This document shows, piece after piece, positions 1-8,780 of a stretch of 64,000 bases of DNA (positions within the stretch are counted from its first letter, which is position 1; every line of letters begins with the position of its first letter). Made by a program: the position numbers and the translations under genes. Source of the stretch: Hyphomicrobium sp. (GTDB taxonomy: Bacteria; Pseudomonadota; Alphaproteobacteria; Rhizobiales; Hyphomicrobiaceae); contig NZ_JAIELN010000013.1 of NCBI RefSeq assembly GCF_019753045.1, positions 1-64,000 of the forward strand, given 5' to 3'. The notes beneath the pieces are model-generated. The model saw nothing but the letters and a program-made list of their open reading frames with translations, was not told the DNA's origin and did not search any database.

Positions 1-707
1 TCGTCGAAACAAAACGCTAATTCCCTCTGCCGCTCATACCGAGCGGTTGTTTTGACAACCCTGATCCACGGGTTGGCGGTAAAGGCTCCCGTGGAAGGCC
101 CCGCAGTCAACGAAGAGAGCAGAGCACTGTTTTTGGGCACCTTTTGGGCGCCCCCGAATTTTTCGGCGCCCCGCAGATGCACTGGGAAGTGTATGGGCGG
201 AGGACTGCGGCAGGGTTAAAGAACGCGGTAAAAATACCCTCTCCCGGTGTCTCAATTTCGCTCGCCATGCGAGCGTACGGAGCGCAAGCTCGGGGAGGCG
301 GCCATGGACCCGCCGGAGTTCAAGGCAGGGGGCAAGACAGCGGCAGAAGTTCAACGTGAAATTCGGCGTGAGGCCGGGTTAAACTCTTGTCTCTCCGGGC
401 GGAGCGCCGTGTCGGGCACCGAGCCCGGTTGCTATTCGGTCTAACTGGAACTTGAAGGGAGTTTCGTCATTCAATTGTTGGAAATGCCAGATGCGTCACT
501 CGGCTCGTTCTATTTTTTGTTCGTCAGCGTGCCTATATTACGTGCTTGATGGAGACGGGTGTTAGCTTGAACATTTGGCGAGAAAGACGAGTGCCCCGCT
601 GGGCACGCATTTGGGGAAGCGGGCGTTACCTTTCTGCCTCCAACATGCACCCGATGCGGGATAGCTTTGGACCATCCGACGGATTCGGGTTTTCCCCGAG
701 GCACGCG
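1..707. other. Gap before clpS, no gene recognised
   Basis: No reading frame here looks like a protein; the short frames have low-complexity or mirror-type composition. A GC-rich inverted repeat sits at 146-171 (arms GGGCGCC and GGCGCCC) with the T run before it instead of after it, so it does not look like a terminator for either strand. A smaller inverted repeat (GTGCCC / GGGCAC) lies at about 591-606. The stretch may hold the clpS promoter, but I cannot place it. Confidence 0.5.
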
Positions 708-1103
708 ATGAAGACGGTGCAACTTATTCCCTCGTTGGCGGCCCACCGCATGGCCGCGAACAAGGACGACCCGCCCGATGGGCCGCGTCGCGATGACGGC
801 GACGGCGAGTCGAAAACAGGTATCGTCACCAAGACCCGTCCAAAAACGAAGAAGCCGAACCTATATAAGGTTCTCCTGTTGAACGACGACTTCACGCCGA
901 TGGAGTTCGTGGTTCTGGTGCTGCAACGCTTCTTCAACAAGGGACAGGAGGATGCGACCCGCATCATGCTCCATGTCCACCATAAAGGAGTCGGGATTTG
1001 CGGGGTCTATACTTACGAGGTCGCCGAGACAAAGGTGACGCAGGTGATGGACTTTTCACGGCAGCATGGCCACCCTCTACAGTGCACCATGGAGAAAGAG
1101 TAG
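708..1103 (+). CDS. clpS: ATP-dependent Clp protease adaptor ClpS
   Basis: ClpS binds the N-terminal domain of ClpA and delivers substrates with destabilising N-terminal residues to ClpAP in the cytoplasm. The conserved core is clear: [17 protein letters not shown], then a helix with LQRFFNKG, then [19 protein letters not shown], the standard fold with the N-degron pocket (NDD and the MxxH-type helix). The frame stays open back to 546. I chose the ATG at 708 because GAGG lies six bases before it; an ATG at 750 (117 residues, beginning MAANKDD) is equally possible and closer to the usual family length. The N-terminal 30-40 residues are charged and not conserved in the family. It lies directly before clpA, the usual arrangement. 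Confidence 0.93.
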   Translation: MKTVQLIPSLAAHRMAANKDDPPDGPRRDDGDGESKTGIVTKTRPKTKKPNLYKVLLLNDDFTPMEFVVLVLQRFFNKGQEDATRIMLHVHHKGVGICGVYTYEVAETKVTQVMDFSRQHGHPLQCTMEKE

Positions 1104-1110
1104 GACTCGA

Positions 1111-3567
1111 TTGACATCGCTCTCCAAAAATCTTGAAGCCTCCCTGCACCGCGCTGTGCAGTATGCAAACGTCCGCCACCACGAGTTTGCGACGCTTGAG
1201 CATTTGCTGCTCGCGCTCGTCGACGATCGTGACGCTGCTGCCGTTATGCGGGCCTGTTCCGTCGACATCGAGCAATTGCGTGCCCGATTGATCGAATATC
1301 TCGACACCGAGCTGAAGCCGATCGTGTCGAAATCAGCGCGCGACGCTCACCCGACGAATTCGTTCCAGCGGGTCGTTCAGAGGGCGATCGTCCACGTCCA
1401 GACGTCGGGCCGGGAAGAGGTTACGGGCGCCAACGTGCTCGTCGGCATTTTCTCGGAACGCGAAAGCCACGCAGCGTATTTCCTGCAGGAGCAGGAAATG
1501 ACACGCTTCGATGCCGTTCAATACATTGCTCATGGGATTGCAAAGCGGCCCGGCATGTTCGAGCCGCGGACGGTTCGTGGAGTCGATGAGGACGTGAACG
1601 CAACCGAGGGTGAAGAGAAGAAACCAGGCGATGCGCTCAACACGTATTGCGTGAACCTCAACAAGAAAGCCCGCGACGGCAAGATCGATCCGTTGATCGG
1701 CCGCGAGCAGGAGGTCATGCGTACCGTGCAGGTGCTCTGCCGCCGCCAGAAGAACAATCCGCTCTTCGTCGGCGATCCGGGTGTCGGTAAAACGGCAATT
1801 GCCGAAGGATTGGCGAGGAAGATCGTCGCCGGTCAGGTGCCTGACGTTTTGAAGGGCGCAACGATCTTCGCGCTCGACATGGGTGCGCTTCTTGCCGGAA
1901 CTCGCTATCGCGGCGATTTCGAGGAGCGGCTGAAGGCCGTGATGAAGGAAGTCGAAGCGTTCCCCGGCGCGGTTCTCTTCATCGACGAGATCCACACCGT
2001 GATCGGCGCGGGTGCGACCTCGGGCGGAGCTATGGACGCTTCGAACCTGTTGAAGCCTGCGCTGCAGTCCGGAACGCTCCGCTGCATCGGCTCGACGACA
2101 TACAAAGAATACCGGCAGCACTTCGAGAAGGATCGGGCACTCGTGCGCCGGTTCCAGAAGATCGATGTGAAGGAGCCGACCGTCGAGGACGCGATCGAGA
2201 TCCTCAAGGGCCTGAAGTCGGTCTTCGAGGACTATCACAAGATCAAATATACGAACGAGGCCATCAAGGCCGCGGTCGAGCTTTCGGCCCGGTATATCCA
2301 CGACCGGAAGCTGCCGGACAAGGCGATCGATGTGATCGACGAGACCGGTGCTTCTCAGATGCTTCTGCCGGAAAGCAAGCGGAAGAAGAAGATCACCACG
2401 AAGGAGATCGAGGCGACCGTCGCCGTCATGGCGCGCATTCCGCCGAAAACCGTCACGAAGAGCGATGCCGAAGTCATCGCCCATATCGGACGCGATCTGA
2501 AGCGGCTGGTTTTCGGTCAGGACAAGGCCATCGAGGCTCTTTCGAGCGCGATCAAGCTGGCGCGTGCCGGCCTGCGCGAGCCCGAGAAGCCGATCGGTTG
2601 CTATCTGTTCTCCGGCCCGACGGGCGTCGGCAAAACGGAAGTCGCCAAGCAGCTCGCCAACCTGATGGGCGTCGAGCTCCTGCGCTTCGACATGTCGGAA
2701 TACATGGAGAAGCACACGGTTTCGCGTTTGATCGGTGCGCCTCCGGGGTATGTCGGGTTCGATCAGGGTGGTCTTCTGACCGATGGCATCGATCAGCATC
2801 CGCACTCCGTGCTGCTGCTCGACGAAATCGAGAAGGCGCATCCGGATCTGTTCAACATCCTCCTGCAGGTGATGGACCACGGCAAGCTCACGGACCACAA
2901 CGGCAAGTCGGTCGATTTCCGCAACGTCGTTCTCATCATGACGACGAACGCGGGTGCATCCGACATGGCGAAGCCACCGATGGGCTTCAACCGTCAGAAG
3001 CGGGAAGGCGAAGACACGGAAGCAGTGACGAAGCTGTTCACTCCGGAGTTCCGCAACCGTCTCGATGCCATCGTGCCGTTTGCGGGCCTGTCGCCCGAGA
3101 TCATTGCGCAGGTCGTCGAGAAGTTCATCTTCCAGCTCGAAGCGCAGCTCGCAGATCGCAGCGTTACGATCGAACTGTCGGATGAGGCGACACGGTGGCT
3201 CGCCGAGAAGGGTTACGACGAGAAGTTCGGCGCGCGGCCGTTGTCTCGCGTCATCCAGGAATACATCAAGAAGCCGCTGGCTGAAGAACTGCTGTTCGGC
3301 AAGCTCGAGAACGGCGGAACGGTGAAGGTTCTGGTCTCCGGAAAGGGCCCCGACAGGACGTTGGCTTTCGACTTCCTGCCGCTCGATCCTTCGAAGAAGG
3401 CCAAGTCGCCGGAAGACGAAGAGACGGATGACGACGACGATCTTCCGCAGCCGGTTCTTGCGGATGCGACGCCGAAGAAGGCGTTGCCCGGGCCGAAGGA
3501 AAAGGGCGAGAAGCCCAACGGGTCCGGAGCGGTGCCGAGCGTGCCGCGGAAGAAGAAAGAAGAGTAA
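1111..3567 (+). CDS. clpA: ATP-dependent Clp protease ATP-binding subunit ClpA
   Basis: ClpA is the hexameric AAA+ unfoldase that feeds proteins to ClpP. With the TTG start at 1111 the protein has 818 residues: a Clp-N repeat domain (about 1-150), AAA1 with Walker A GDPGVGKT at 221-228 and Walker B LFIDEIH, AAA2 with GPTGVGKT at 502-509 and [10 protein letters not shown], and the C-terminal D2-small domain. I prefer TTG 1111 because AGGA precedes it and the protein then begins like family members ([14 protein letters not shown]); the longer frame from 1066 would overlap clpS. The ClpP-contact loop reads PPMGFNRQ where IGF/IGL is usual. An extra tail of about 60 residues, acidic then Lys/Pro-rich, extends past the E. 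coli length of about 758. Confidence 0.96.
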   Translation: MTSLSKNLEASLHRAVQYANVRHHEFATLEHLLLALVDDRDAAAVMRACSVDIEQLRARLIEYLDTELKPIVSKSARDAHPTNSFQRVVQRAIVHVQTSGREEVTGANVLVGIFSERESHAAYFLQEQEMTRFDAVQYIAHGIAKRPGMFEPRTVRGVDEDVNATEGEEKKPGDALNTYCVNLNKKARDGKIDPLIGREQEVMRTVQVLCRRQKNNPLFVGDPGVGKTAIAEGLARKIVAGQVPDVLKGATIFALDMGALLAGTRYRGDFEERLKAVMKEVEAFPGAVLFIDEIHTVIGAGATSGGAMDASNLLKPALQSGTLRCIGSTTYKEYRQHFEKDRALVRRFQKIDVKEPTVEDAIEILKGLKSVFEDYHKIKYTNEAIKAAVELSARYIHDRKLPDKAIDVIDETGASQMLLPESKRKKKITTKEIEATVAVMARIPPKTVTKSDAEVIAHIGRDLKRLVFGQDKAIEALSSAIKLARAGLREPEKPIGCYLFSGPTGVGKTEVAKQLANLMGVELLRFDMSEYMEKHTVSRLIGAPPGYVGFDQGGLLTDGIDQHPHSVLLLDEIEKAHPDLFNILLQVMDHGKLTDHNGKSVDFRNVVLIMTTNAGASDMAKPPMGFNRQKREGEDTEAVTKLFTPEFRNRLDAIVPFAGLSPEIIAQVVEKFIFQLEAQLADRSVTIELSDEATRWLAEKGYDEKFGARPLSRVIQEYIKKPLAEELLFGKLENGGTVKVLVSGKGPDRTLAFDFLPLDPSKKAKSPEDEETDDDDDLPQPVLADATPKKALPGPKEKGEKPNGSGAVPSVPRKKKEE

Positions 3568-3574
3568 AAGTTCA

Positions 3575-3606
3575 ACGGCACGACCTTCGGGTCGTGCCGT
3601 TTCTTT
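3575..3606 (+). terminator. Rho-independent terminator of clpSA
   Basis: A perfect ten-base-pair stem, ACGGCACGAC at 3575-3584 and GTCGTGCCGT at 3591-3600, closes a CTTCGG loop and is followed by TTCTTT. It starts seven bases after the clpA stop codon. Confidence 0.85.
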
Positions 3607-3650
3607 ATGTGTCGAAGCCGTTATGAGGGCCTGACGGCCAGCGTGGTTGC

Positions 3651-3884
3651 ATGATCTGGCTCACCGCCTTGCTTCTCGCGGGAATTTTCGGTTGGCTCGG
3701 AACAGGCTGGCTGGCGCCCGTCCTGCTCGGCGTCGTTGCCGGGCTGATCGTTGCGATCGACAGCATCGCTGCGAACGAGTTCACGGCAACCACGGCAGTC
3801 ACACTTGCGATGATCATCGCAGCGATTTTTGTCGTGTGGGGCGGCATCCGCGCCCTGAGGCGTTCTCTTACGACCGCCGGTTAG
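3651..3884 (+). CDS. Small hydrophobic membrane protein
   Basis: This 77-residue frame encodes two hydrophobic stretches (about 4-37 and 47-64) ending in a basic tail with RALRRS, as expected for a two-pass inner-membrane protein with a cytoplasmic C-terminus. There is no recognisable family motif and the ribosome-binding site is weak. It stands alone between the clpA terminator and the convergent HIT gene. It could be a chance frame, but hydrophobicity and the positive tail favour a real small protein. Confidence 0.45.
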   Translation: MIWLTALLLAGIFGWLGTGWLAPVLLGVVAGLIVAIDSIAANEFTATTAVTLAMIIAAIFVVWGGIRALRRSLTTAG

Positions 3885-3900
3885 CCGTCCGGCGAAGGGG

Positions 3901-4323
3901 TCAGCCCGCGAGTGCTGCCTTCAGCTTTTCAGCGTTAGCGGCGAGCACGGAACCTTCTTCCATATTTCGCGCGTGGATGTGCAGCGGTTTGCCTTCGTAG
4001 CGGGGTATGACGTGGAAATGCAGGTGAAAGACCGTCTGGCCGCCCGCCGTTTCATTGAATTGCGCGATGCTGATGCCGTCGGCATTGAAGGCGGACTTCG
4101 CGGCGACGGCGACCTTCTGAACGAGTGGGATGACCTTTGCGAGCACTGCGGGATCGGCGTCCAGCAGATTGCGCGAGGGGGCTTTGGGCAGGACCAGCGT
4201 GTGGCCCGGCGACTGGGGCATCACGTCCATGAACACGATCGCGTCGGCATCCTCGTAGACTTTGTGGCACGGAATTTCGCCGCGCAGGATCTTCGCGAAG
4301 ATGTTGTTTGCGTCGTACGACAT
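3901..4323 (-). CDS. HIT family nucleotide-binding protein
   Basis: A 140-residue histidine-triad protein, probably a purine-nucleoside phosphoramidase or dinucleotide hydrolase of the HinT branch. The triad HLHFHVIP places His100, His102 and His104 as alpha-phosphate-binding and catalytic residues; an upstream SPGHTLVLPK strand and NETAGGQ loop are also family-typical. It is the last gene of a minus-strand run with the acyltransferase and phosphodiesterase genes; 48 bases separate it from the acyltransferase stop. The physiological substrate cannot be told from sequence. Confidence 0.93.
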   Translation of the reverse strand: MSYDANNIFAKILRGEIPCHKVYEDADAIVFMDVMPQSPGHTLVLPKAPSRNLLDADPAVLAKVIPLVQKVAVAAKSAFNADGISIAQFNETAGGQTVFHLHFHVIPRYEGKPLHIHARNMEEGSVLAANAEKLKAALAG

Positions 4324-4371
4324 GATGGTCCGCTCGGCTCAATATGCGGCGGCCTTCGACCGGGCGCCGCT

Positions 4372-5580
4372 TCAGGCTTCGTCTTTGCGATAGGGGCCCA
4401 TCTCGGTCAAGTCGGCATTGAACCGGGTCACGGCTTGGCGCTCCTGGTTCAGGAAGCGTTCCACGGCGCGTTCGAGCGCCGGATCGGCGAGCCAGTGGGC
4501 GGAATATGTTTCGACCGGCAGATAGCCGCGTGCGAGCTTATGCTCGCCTTGGGCGCCGGCCTCGACGCGCGGGAGCCGGTGCTCGATGGCGTACTCGATC
4601 GCCTGATAATAGCAGACCTCGAAGTGGAGAGCCGGGTGGTGCTCGATTGCGCCCCAGTAGCGGCCGTAAAGGCAATCGCCGCCGATGAGGTTCAAGGCGC
4701 CCGCGATGTAGCTTCCGTGCCGCTTGGCAAAGACCAGCAGGCACCGCTCGGACATGGCCTGGCCGAGGAGCGAGAAGAACGTGCGATTGAGATAGGGCCG
4801 GCCCCACTTGCGGTTTCCGGTGTCCATGTAGAAGGCATACATCGCATCCCAGTGGGCTTCGCCGATGGCTCTGCCGGCGACGCGTTCGATCTCGATCCCG
4901 TGCGCCAATGCCGCCTGGCGTTCTTTTCTGATCCCCTTGCGTTTGCGCGATGCGAGGGTGCCAAGAAAATCGTCGAAGGAGCCGTAGCCCTGGTTTTGCC
5001 AATGGAATTGCTGGCCGATCCGCGTCAGGAGGCCGAGGGCGCGCAGGCGGGCCGCGACGTCGCGGTCGAGGAATGTCAAGTGCACTGACGAAAGGCCGCC
5101 GAGGCGGGCGACCTCAATCGCTGCAGCTGCCAGAATCTGCTCGTCGGAATAGGACTTGCCTCCGGGCTTCACGAGCAGGCGGGGGCCGGGGACGGGCGTA
5201 AACGGCACGGAGATCTGCAGCTTCGGATAATAGCGGCCGCCTGCCTGGGCGTAGGCATCTGCCCAACCGTGATCGAATACGTATTCACCCTGGCTGTGCG
5301 ATTTCAAGTATGCGGGCGCGGCTGCGGTCAGCGCTCCGGTTTCGTCTTCGACGATGAGATGGCGCGGCAGCCAACCGCTTCTCGTTCCGACCGCGTGCGA
5401 TTCCTCAAGCGCCTTGAGGAACGCGTGGGAGACGAAGGGATTGAACGTCGCTGGATCGGGATTCGCGCAGGCATCCCACTGCACTGCATCGATCGCTGCG
5501 ATCGACGGGGCGAGCTTTACGGCCGTGTCGGGAGATGTCGGCATCTTTACCGCTGCTGAAGGTGTCCCAAGTCTATGCAA
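4372..5580 (-). CDS. FemAB-like GNAT acyltransferase (DUF482/COG3146)
   Basis: The product (402 residues, or 390 from an ATG at 5544) matches what I know of the DUF482 peptidogalycan-recognition/GNAT family: an N-terminal substrate segment (WDACANPD, FNPFVSHAFLKALEES), a middle EYVFDHGWADAYAQAGGRYYPKLQ block, the KGIRKERQ motif, and a C-terminal GNAT-like fold with YGRYWGA and FEVCYYQAIEYAI. Members are predicted amino-acyl or acyl transferases; the acceptor is unknown. It lies between the glycerophosphodiesterase and HIT genes on the same strand. Confidence 0.85.
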   Translation of the reverse strand: MHRLGTPSAAVKMPTSPDTAVKLAPSIAAIDAVQWDACANPDPATFNPFVSHAFLKALEESHAVGTRSGWLPRHLIVEDETGALTAAAPAYLKSHSQGEYVFDHGWADAYAQAGGRYYPKLQISVPFTPVPGPRLLVKPGGKSYSDEQILAAAAIEVARLGGLSSVHLTFLDRDVAARLRALGLLTRIGQQFHWQNQGYGSFDDFLGTLASRKRKGIRKERQAALAHGIEIERVAGRAIGEAHWDAMYAFYMDTGNRKWGRPYLNRTFFSLLGQAMSERCLLVFAKRHGSYIAGALNLIGGDCLYGRYWGAIEHHPALHFEVCYYQAIEYAIEHRLPRVEAGAQGEHKLARGYLPVETYSAHWLADPALERAVERFLNQERQAVTRFNADLTEMGPYRKDEA

Positions 5581-5658
5581 CTCCTTCGCGGTCTCATAGC
5601 GACAAAGAGCAGGGCAGATCCGCGCTGCTTGCGGCGATCGCGAGCGGCGGTTCTATCG

Positions 5659-6408
5659 TCAGGGACGAAAGCCCTCGAATATCATGGCGTCGGCGTGCGC
5701 TTCGGCGATGCGCCGCTGTTTCGGCGTGCGCACTGTCCATGTGAAGAGCGGCAGGCCCGAGACCCGGCGCACGTATTCCGTTACCGGGGTCGGCAGCGCA
5801 TCGACTTGGTAGGCATAAAAGTCCGGCGCGACGGGGCCCGACTCGAGCAGGTTGCGAAGCCCGGCTGCGCGCTTTCTTTTGATCTCGCGCGACCACCAAC
5901 CGCTGCCCGCATAACTTCCCGAAACGATCCCGCGCGGGACGTCCGGGGCCAATCTCCGCACAGCAGTCATCACGTCCGGATCAAACGACATCAGCGCGAC
6001 GGGGCCGCGATATTCGGAAACGAGCCTTGCAATGCTGGCGATGAACTCGCGGTCCGGCGGCTGCCATTCGCTTTTGATTTCGATGAGCAACGGGACACGC
6101 CCACCGACTAGGTCCAGCAGCCCGGCGAGCGTCAGGATCGTAGCGTCTCCGACCCGATAGCGCAGTGATCCGAGATCACGTTCCTTGATGGCCGAGAGGG
6201 GGCCGCGTCCGTCGACGAGCCGGTTCAACGTCTCATCGTGAAAGACGATCGGAACGCCGCCTTTGATCGGCCGTACATCGCATTCGATGCCGTAGCCTGC
6301 CGTAATGGCCGCCTCGAACGCGGGGCCTGTATTCTCGATGACCCCGCGCTTCGCGTCGTGCAGGCCGCGGTGAGCGATCGGTCGAAGAAACGCTGCGCGG
6401 TCGAGCAT
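5659..6408 (-). CDS. Glycerophosphodiester phosphodiesterase
   Basis: GDPD enzymes hydrolyse glycerophosphodiesters to glycerol-3-phosphate and an alcohol using a metal ion in a TIM barrel. The 249-residue protein has IAHRGLHD with His13, then ENTGPAFEAA, IECDVR (Glu42, Asp44) and FHDETLNRL with His57, the expected catalytic and metal-binding set. Later strands EIKSEW and MSFDPDV are also typical. No signal peptide is visible, so it should be cytoplasmic, UgpQ-like. It begins four bases after the ridA stop, suggesting one transcript. Confidence 0.93.
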   Translation of the reverse strand: MLDRAAFLRPIAHRGLHDAKRGVIENTGPAFEAAITAGYGIECDVRPIKGGVPIVFHDETLNRLVDGRGPLSAIKERDLGSLRYRVGDATILTLAGLLDLVGGRVPLLIEIKSEWQPPDREFIASIARLVSEYRGPVALMSFDPDVMTAVRRLAPDVPRGIVSGSYAGSGWWSREIKRKRAAGLRNLLESGPVAPDFYAYQVDALPTPVTEYVRRVSGLPLFTWTVRTPKQRRIAEAHADAMIFEGFRP

Positions 6409-6412
6409 GGCG

Positions 6413-6880
6413 TCAACGGATTTTCAGGATCGCATCGATTTCAACGCACGTGCCGAGCGGCAGGCTCGAGACGCCGACAGCGGATCTCGTGTGCCGTCCG
6501 GCGTCGCCGAGGACGGCGACGAGAAGGTCGGAAGCGCCATTGATGATTTTCGGATGATCGACGAATTCCGGCGTAGAGGCGACGAAGCCCGTCAACCTCA
6601 AGACCTGGACCACGCGTTCAAGATCGCCGAGAGCGGCTTTCGCTTGTGCCAGCAAGCTGAGCGCGGATTGCCGGGCGGCTTCCTGCCCGTCTTCGATGGA
6701 TACGCCGGCTCCCAGCTTGCCTGTCAGCACGCGGCCGGTCGCGTCCTTGGCGACCTGGCCGGAAATGAAGAGTTGGTCACCGGAAATGAGAAAAGGCACG
6801 TAATTGGCGACGGGTTGGGGCGCCTCGGGGAGTTTAAGGCCCAATTCGGAGAGCCTTTGATCGACTGTTGTCATTGGCAT
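6413..6880 (-). CDS. ridA: RidA family protein (YjgF/YER057c/UK114)
   Basis: RidA proteins hydrolyse reactive enamine/imine intermediates from PLP enzymes. The protein reads LFISGQVAKDATG, GKLGAGVSIEDGQEAARQSALSLL, LTGFVASTPEF, and ends near HTRSAVGVSSLPLGTCVEIDAI, which gives the conserved Arg of the active site (TRSAVGV) and the Glu of VEID. At about 155 residues it belongs to the longer, atypical YjgH/RutC-like branch, not the 128-residue archetype. Three nearby ATG codons (6874, 6880, 6889) are possible starts; the open frame reaches 7105 but that extension has no family similarity. First gene of the minus-strand run, divergent from eipB. Confidence 0.9.
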   Translation of the reverse strand: MPMTTVDQRLSELGLKLPEAPQPVANYVPFLISGDQLFISGQVAKDATGRVLTGKLGAGVSIEDGQEAARQSALSLLAQAKAALGDLERVVQVLRLTGFVASTPEFVDHPKIINGASDLLVAVLGDAGRHTRSAVGVSSLPLGTCVEIDAILKIR

Positions 6881-6991
6881 ATTACCCATAGTTAGATTTC
6901 GGTGCAGCTTGTGCCGTGCTAGCGCCTCTTTGCAACGCTTTATCTGCGAACTAGACTGCTGGAGCTTTAAGTATACAGGCCTGGAGAGCGA

Positions 6992-7870
6992 GTGAGCCCA
7001 ATGATAGTGCGTGAAGGCTATGCCACGTTCGCGCTTCTCGTGCTTGCCGGTCAGATACCGGTTTCGCCGGCGGCTGCAGCCGATCTTATCCCGTTTGCCC
7101 CACATCGAGCGGTCTATGAGCTTTCTCTGGGAGGTTCAACGGCGGGCTCGGGCGTGACGGGCGTCGCTGGCCGGATGGTCTATGAGCTCAGCGGCTCGCA
7201 GTGCGACGGCTATACGCAGAACATGCGTTTCGTGACTGTGATGACGAACCAGGAAGGAGCCGAGACGCTCAGCGATCTCAGGAATTCGAGCTGGGAAGAG
7301 GCCGACGCGAAGAAGCTCAGGTTTTCTTCGACACAATATCAGAACGATAAGCTGGCCGACACGAGCCAAGGGGATGCTGCGCGTTCGAAAGGTGCGACGC
7401 CAGTCGTCGGCGTTGATCTCGTGAAGCCCGCGAAAAAGCGCGTGTCGTTGCCGCCCGATATTTATTTTCCGATGCAGCACGCTTCAACGCTCGTCCAGGC
7501 GGCCAAAAGCGGTTTGAAGATGTTTGCGGCCAATCTCTACGACGGGTCGGAGCAAGGCGAGAAATATTATTTGACCAATACTGTCATCGGCAAAAAGTTC
7601 GACAGAAGCGCCAAGACTGTCCCGGCTTCCTTCAAAGGTGCGGACATTCTGGCGAGCGTCGATTCTTGGCCAATGACGATCAGTTATTTTGAGGCCGGCA
7701 AGGACAAGAGCGATCAAGCGCCGTCCTATGAGCTGTCGTTTCGGTATTTCGAGAATGGCGTCACCAGCAATCTGAAGATTGATTACGGCGAGTTCTCCAT
7801 CAGGGGCGAGCTTAAGGAACTGACGGCGCTGACGCCCGGCAAGTGCCCAGAAACGAAGGACGGACACTAA
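6992..7870 (+). CDS. eipB: EipB-type cell envelope integrity protein (DUF1849)
   Basis: The product matches the DUF1849 family, whose Brucella member EipB is a periplasmic beta-spiral protein needed for envelope integrity. A signal peptide covers about residues 1-30 (hydrophobic FALLVLAGQI, then SPAAAA). The mature start LIPFAPHRAVYELSL and the two cysteines Cys71 (SQCDGY) and Cys285 (GKCPET), which would form the family disulfide, are all present. I chose the GTG at 6992 because GGAG lies five bases upstream; ATG 7001 is the alternative. It is divergent from ridA and stands alone. Confidence 0.88.
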   Translation: MSPMIVREGYATFALLVLAGQIPVSPAAAADLIPFAPHRAVYELSLGGSTAGSGVTGVAGRMVYELSGSQCDGYTQNMRFVTVMTNQEGAETLSDLRNSSWEEADAKKLRFSSTQYQNDKLADTSQGDAARSKGATPVVGVDLVKPAKKRVSLPPDIYFPMQHASTLVQAAKSGLKMFAANLYDGSEQGEKYYLTNTVIGKKFDRSAKTVPASFKGADILASVDSWPMTISYFEAGKDKSDQAPSYELSFRYFENGVTSNLKIDYGEFSIRGELKELTALTPGKCPETKDGH

Positions 7871-7908
7871 CCAGTTCGTAGTCCAATCGCGACCCGTCGG
7901 CCGAGCGA

Positions 7909-8205
7909 CTATGAGTAATCGATTGGTCCTGTCAGAAGTTGATGGGCCGGGCCCATGATCGCGGGATCGATGCCGGCTTCCTGGCAGAACGACAGCAACA
8001 GTCCTTCGTCGGAAAGAATGTACTCGAACATTGCTGCTTGCAGCTCGCTAGAACTGGCGACGCCTCGAAGATCGTCAGGTGAAAGCCCAGTCAATGACAG
8101 AAAACGCGAAGTTTGATTTGGGTCGGCGAGCAGGAATGCCAGCACCTGCAACGCTAGTGACTCTGCATCATCCTTAGTCATAGGTTTTGATCTGGAGCGA
8201 AGCAT
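7909..8205 (-). CDS. DUF3572 family protein
   Basis: A 98-residue cytoplasmic protein with the DUF3572 pattern: AESLALQVLAFLLADP, FLSLTGLSPDDLRG, and LSDEGLLLSFCQEAGIDP. Function is unknown. In Rhizobiales I recall this gene beside divK, as here, where it is transcribed divergently. An ATG at residue 9 (8181) could also be the start. No catalytic motif is visible. Confidence 0.8.
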   Translation of the reverse strand: MLRSRSKPMTKDDAESLALQVLAFLLADPNQTSRFLSLTGLSPDDLRGVASSSELQAAMFEYILSDEGLLLSFCQEAGIDPAIMGPAHQLLTGPIDYS

Positions 8206-8230
8206 TGCGATTCCTATGCGTAGGCTGATG

Positions 8231-8245
8231 TTAACTGTTGGTTAC
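8231..8245 (+). promoter_or_regulatory. Candidate CtrA box upstream of divK
   Basis: TTAA at 8231-8234, seven bases, then TTAC at 8242-8245 matches the CtrA consensus TTAA-N7-TTAA in seven of eight fixed positions. It lies 78 bases before the divK ATG. CtrA control of divK is known in Caulobacter; here it is inferred from sequence only. Confidence 0.4.
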
Positions 8246-8322
8246 GGCTTTCGAGGCAAAGATGACCCAGGGTTTGGGCGAGAATCGGTGCAAAACGACC
8301 GCGATGGAGAGTGGGCGGTTTA

Positions 8323-8757
8323 ATGACGTATCAGGAATCCAGAACGAACGTCGAGCGTCGCGTGCCTGAGCCGCGGCCAACGGTGCGATCTGTCCTGATC
8401 GTCGAAGACAATGAGCTCAATATGAAGCTCTTCAACGACCTCCTCGTGGCGCACGGCTACAAGACGATCCAGACGCGAAATGGCTTCGACGCGCTCGAAC
8501 TCGCGCGCAAGCACCGTCCGGATCTGATCTTGATGGACATCCAGCTGCCAGAAGTTTCCGGCCTCGAGGTGACGAGATGGCTGAAGGACGATGACAATCT
8601 CCGCGAAATTCCGATCGTAGCCGTAACGGCCTTCGCGATGAAGGGCGACGAGGAAAGGATTCGGTCCGGTGGTTGCGAAGCTTACATTTCGAAGCCGATT
8701 TCGGTGATGGCTTTTCTCGAAACCGTTCGAAAGTTCATCGGCCCGTCGAAGCCGTAG
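8323..8757 (+). CDS. divK: Single-domain response regulator DivK
   Basis: DivK is a stand-alone receiver that controls polarity and the CtrA pathway through the DivJ/PleC kinases. The 144-residue protein is one REC domain with an N-terminal extension of about 20 residues: acidic pair VEDN at 28-30, phosphoacceptor Asp72 in [13 protein letters not shown], switch Thr in VAVTAFAM and Lys in YISKPIS. ATG 8323 is preferred over the in-frame GTG 8311. It lies 23 bases before pleD, the conserved alphaproteobacterial pair. Confidence 0.93.
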   Translation: MTYQESRTNVERRVPEPRPTVRSVLIVEDNELNMKLFNDLLVAHGYKTIQTRNGFDALELARKHRPDLILMDIQLPEVSGLEVTRWLKDDDNLREIPIVAVTAFAMKGDEERIRSGGCEAYISKPISVMAFLETVRKFIGPSKP

Positions 8758-8780
8758 TTCGTCTCCAGATTTAGTGATCC

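Noticed and set aside
146-171. GC-rich inverted repeat considered as a terminator
   Set aside because: T residues precede it on the plus strand and A residues follow it; no U tract after the stem on either strand.
1333-2898. Long frame of 521 residues on the minus strand opposite clpA
   Set aside because: It mirrors the codons of clpA; its composition is Arg/Leu/Asp-rich with no domain, typical of antisense frames in high-GC DNA.
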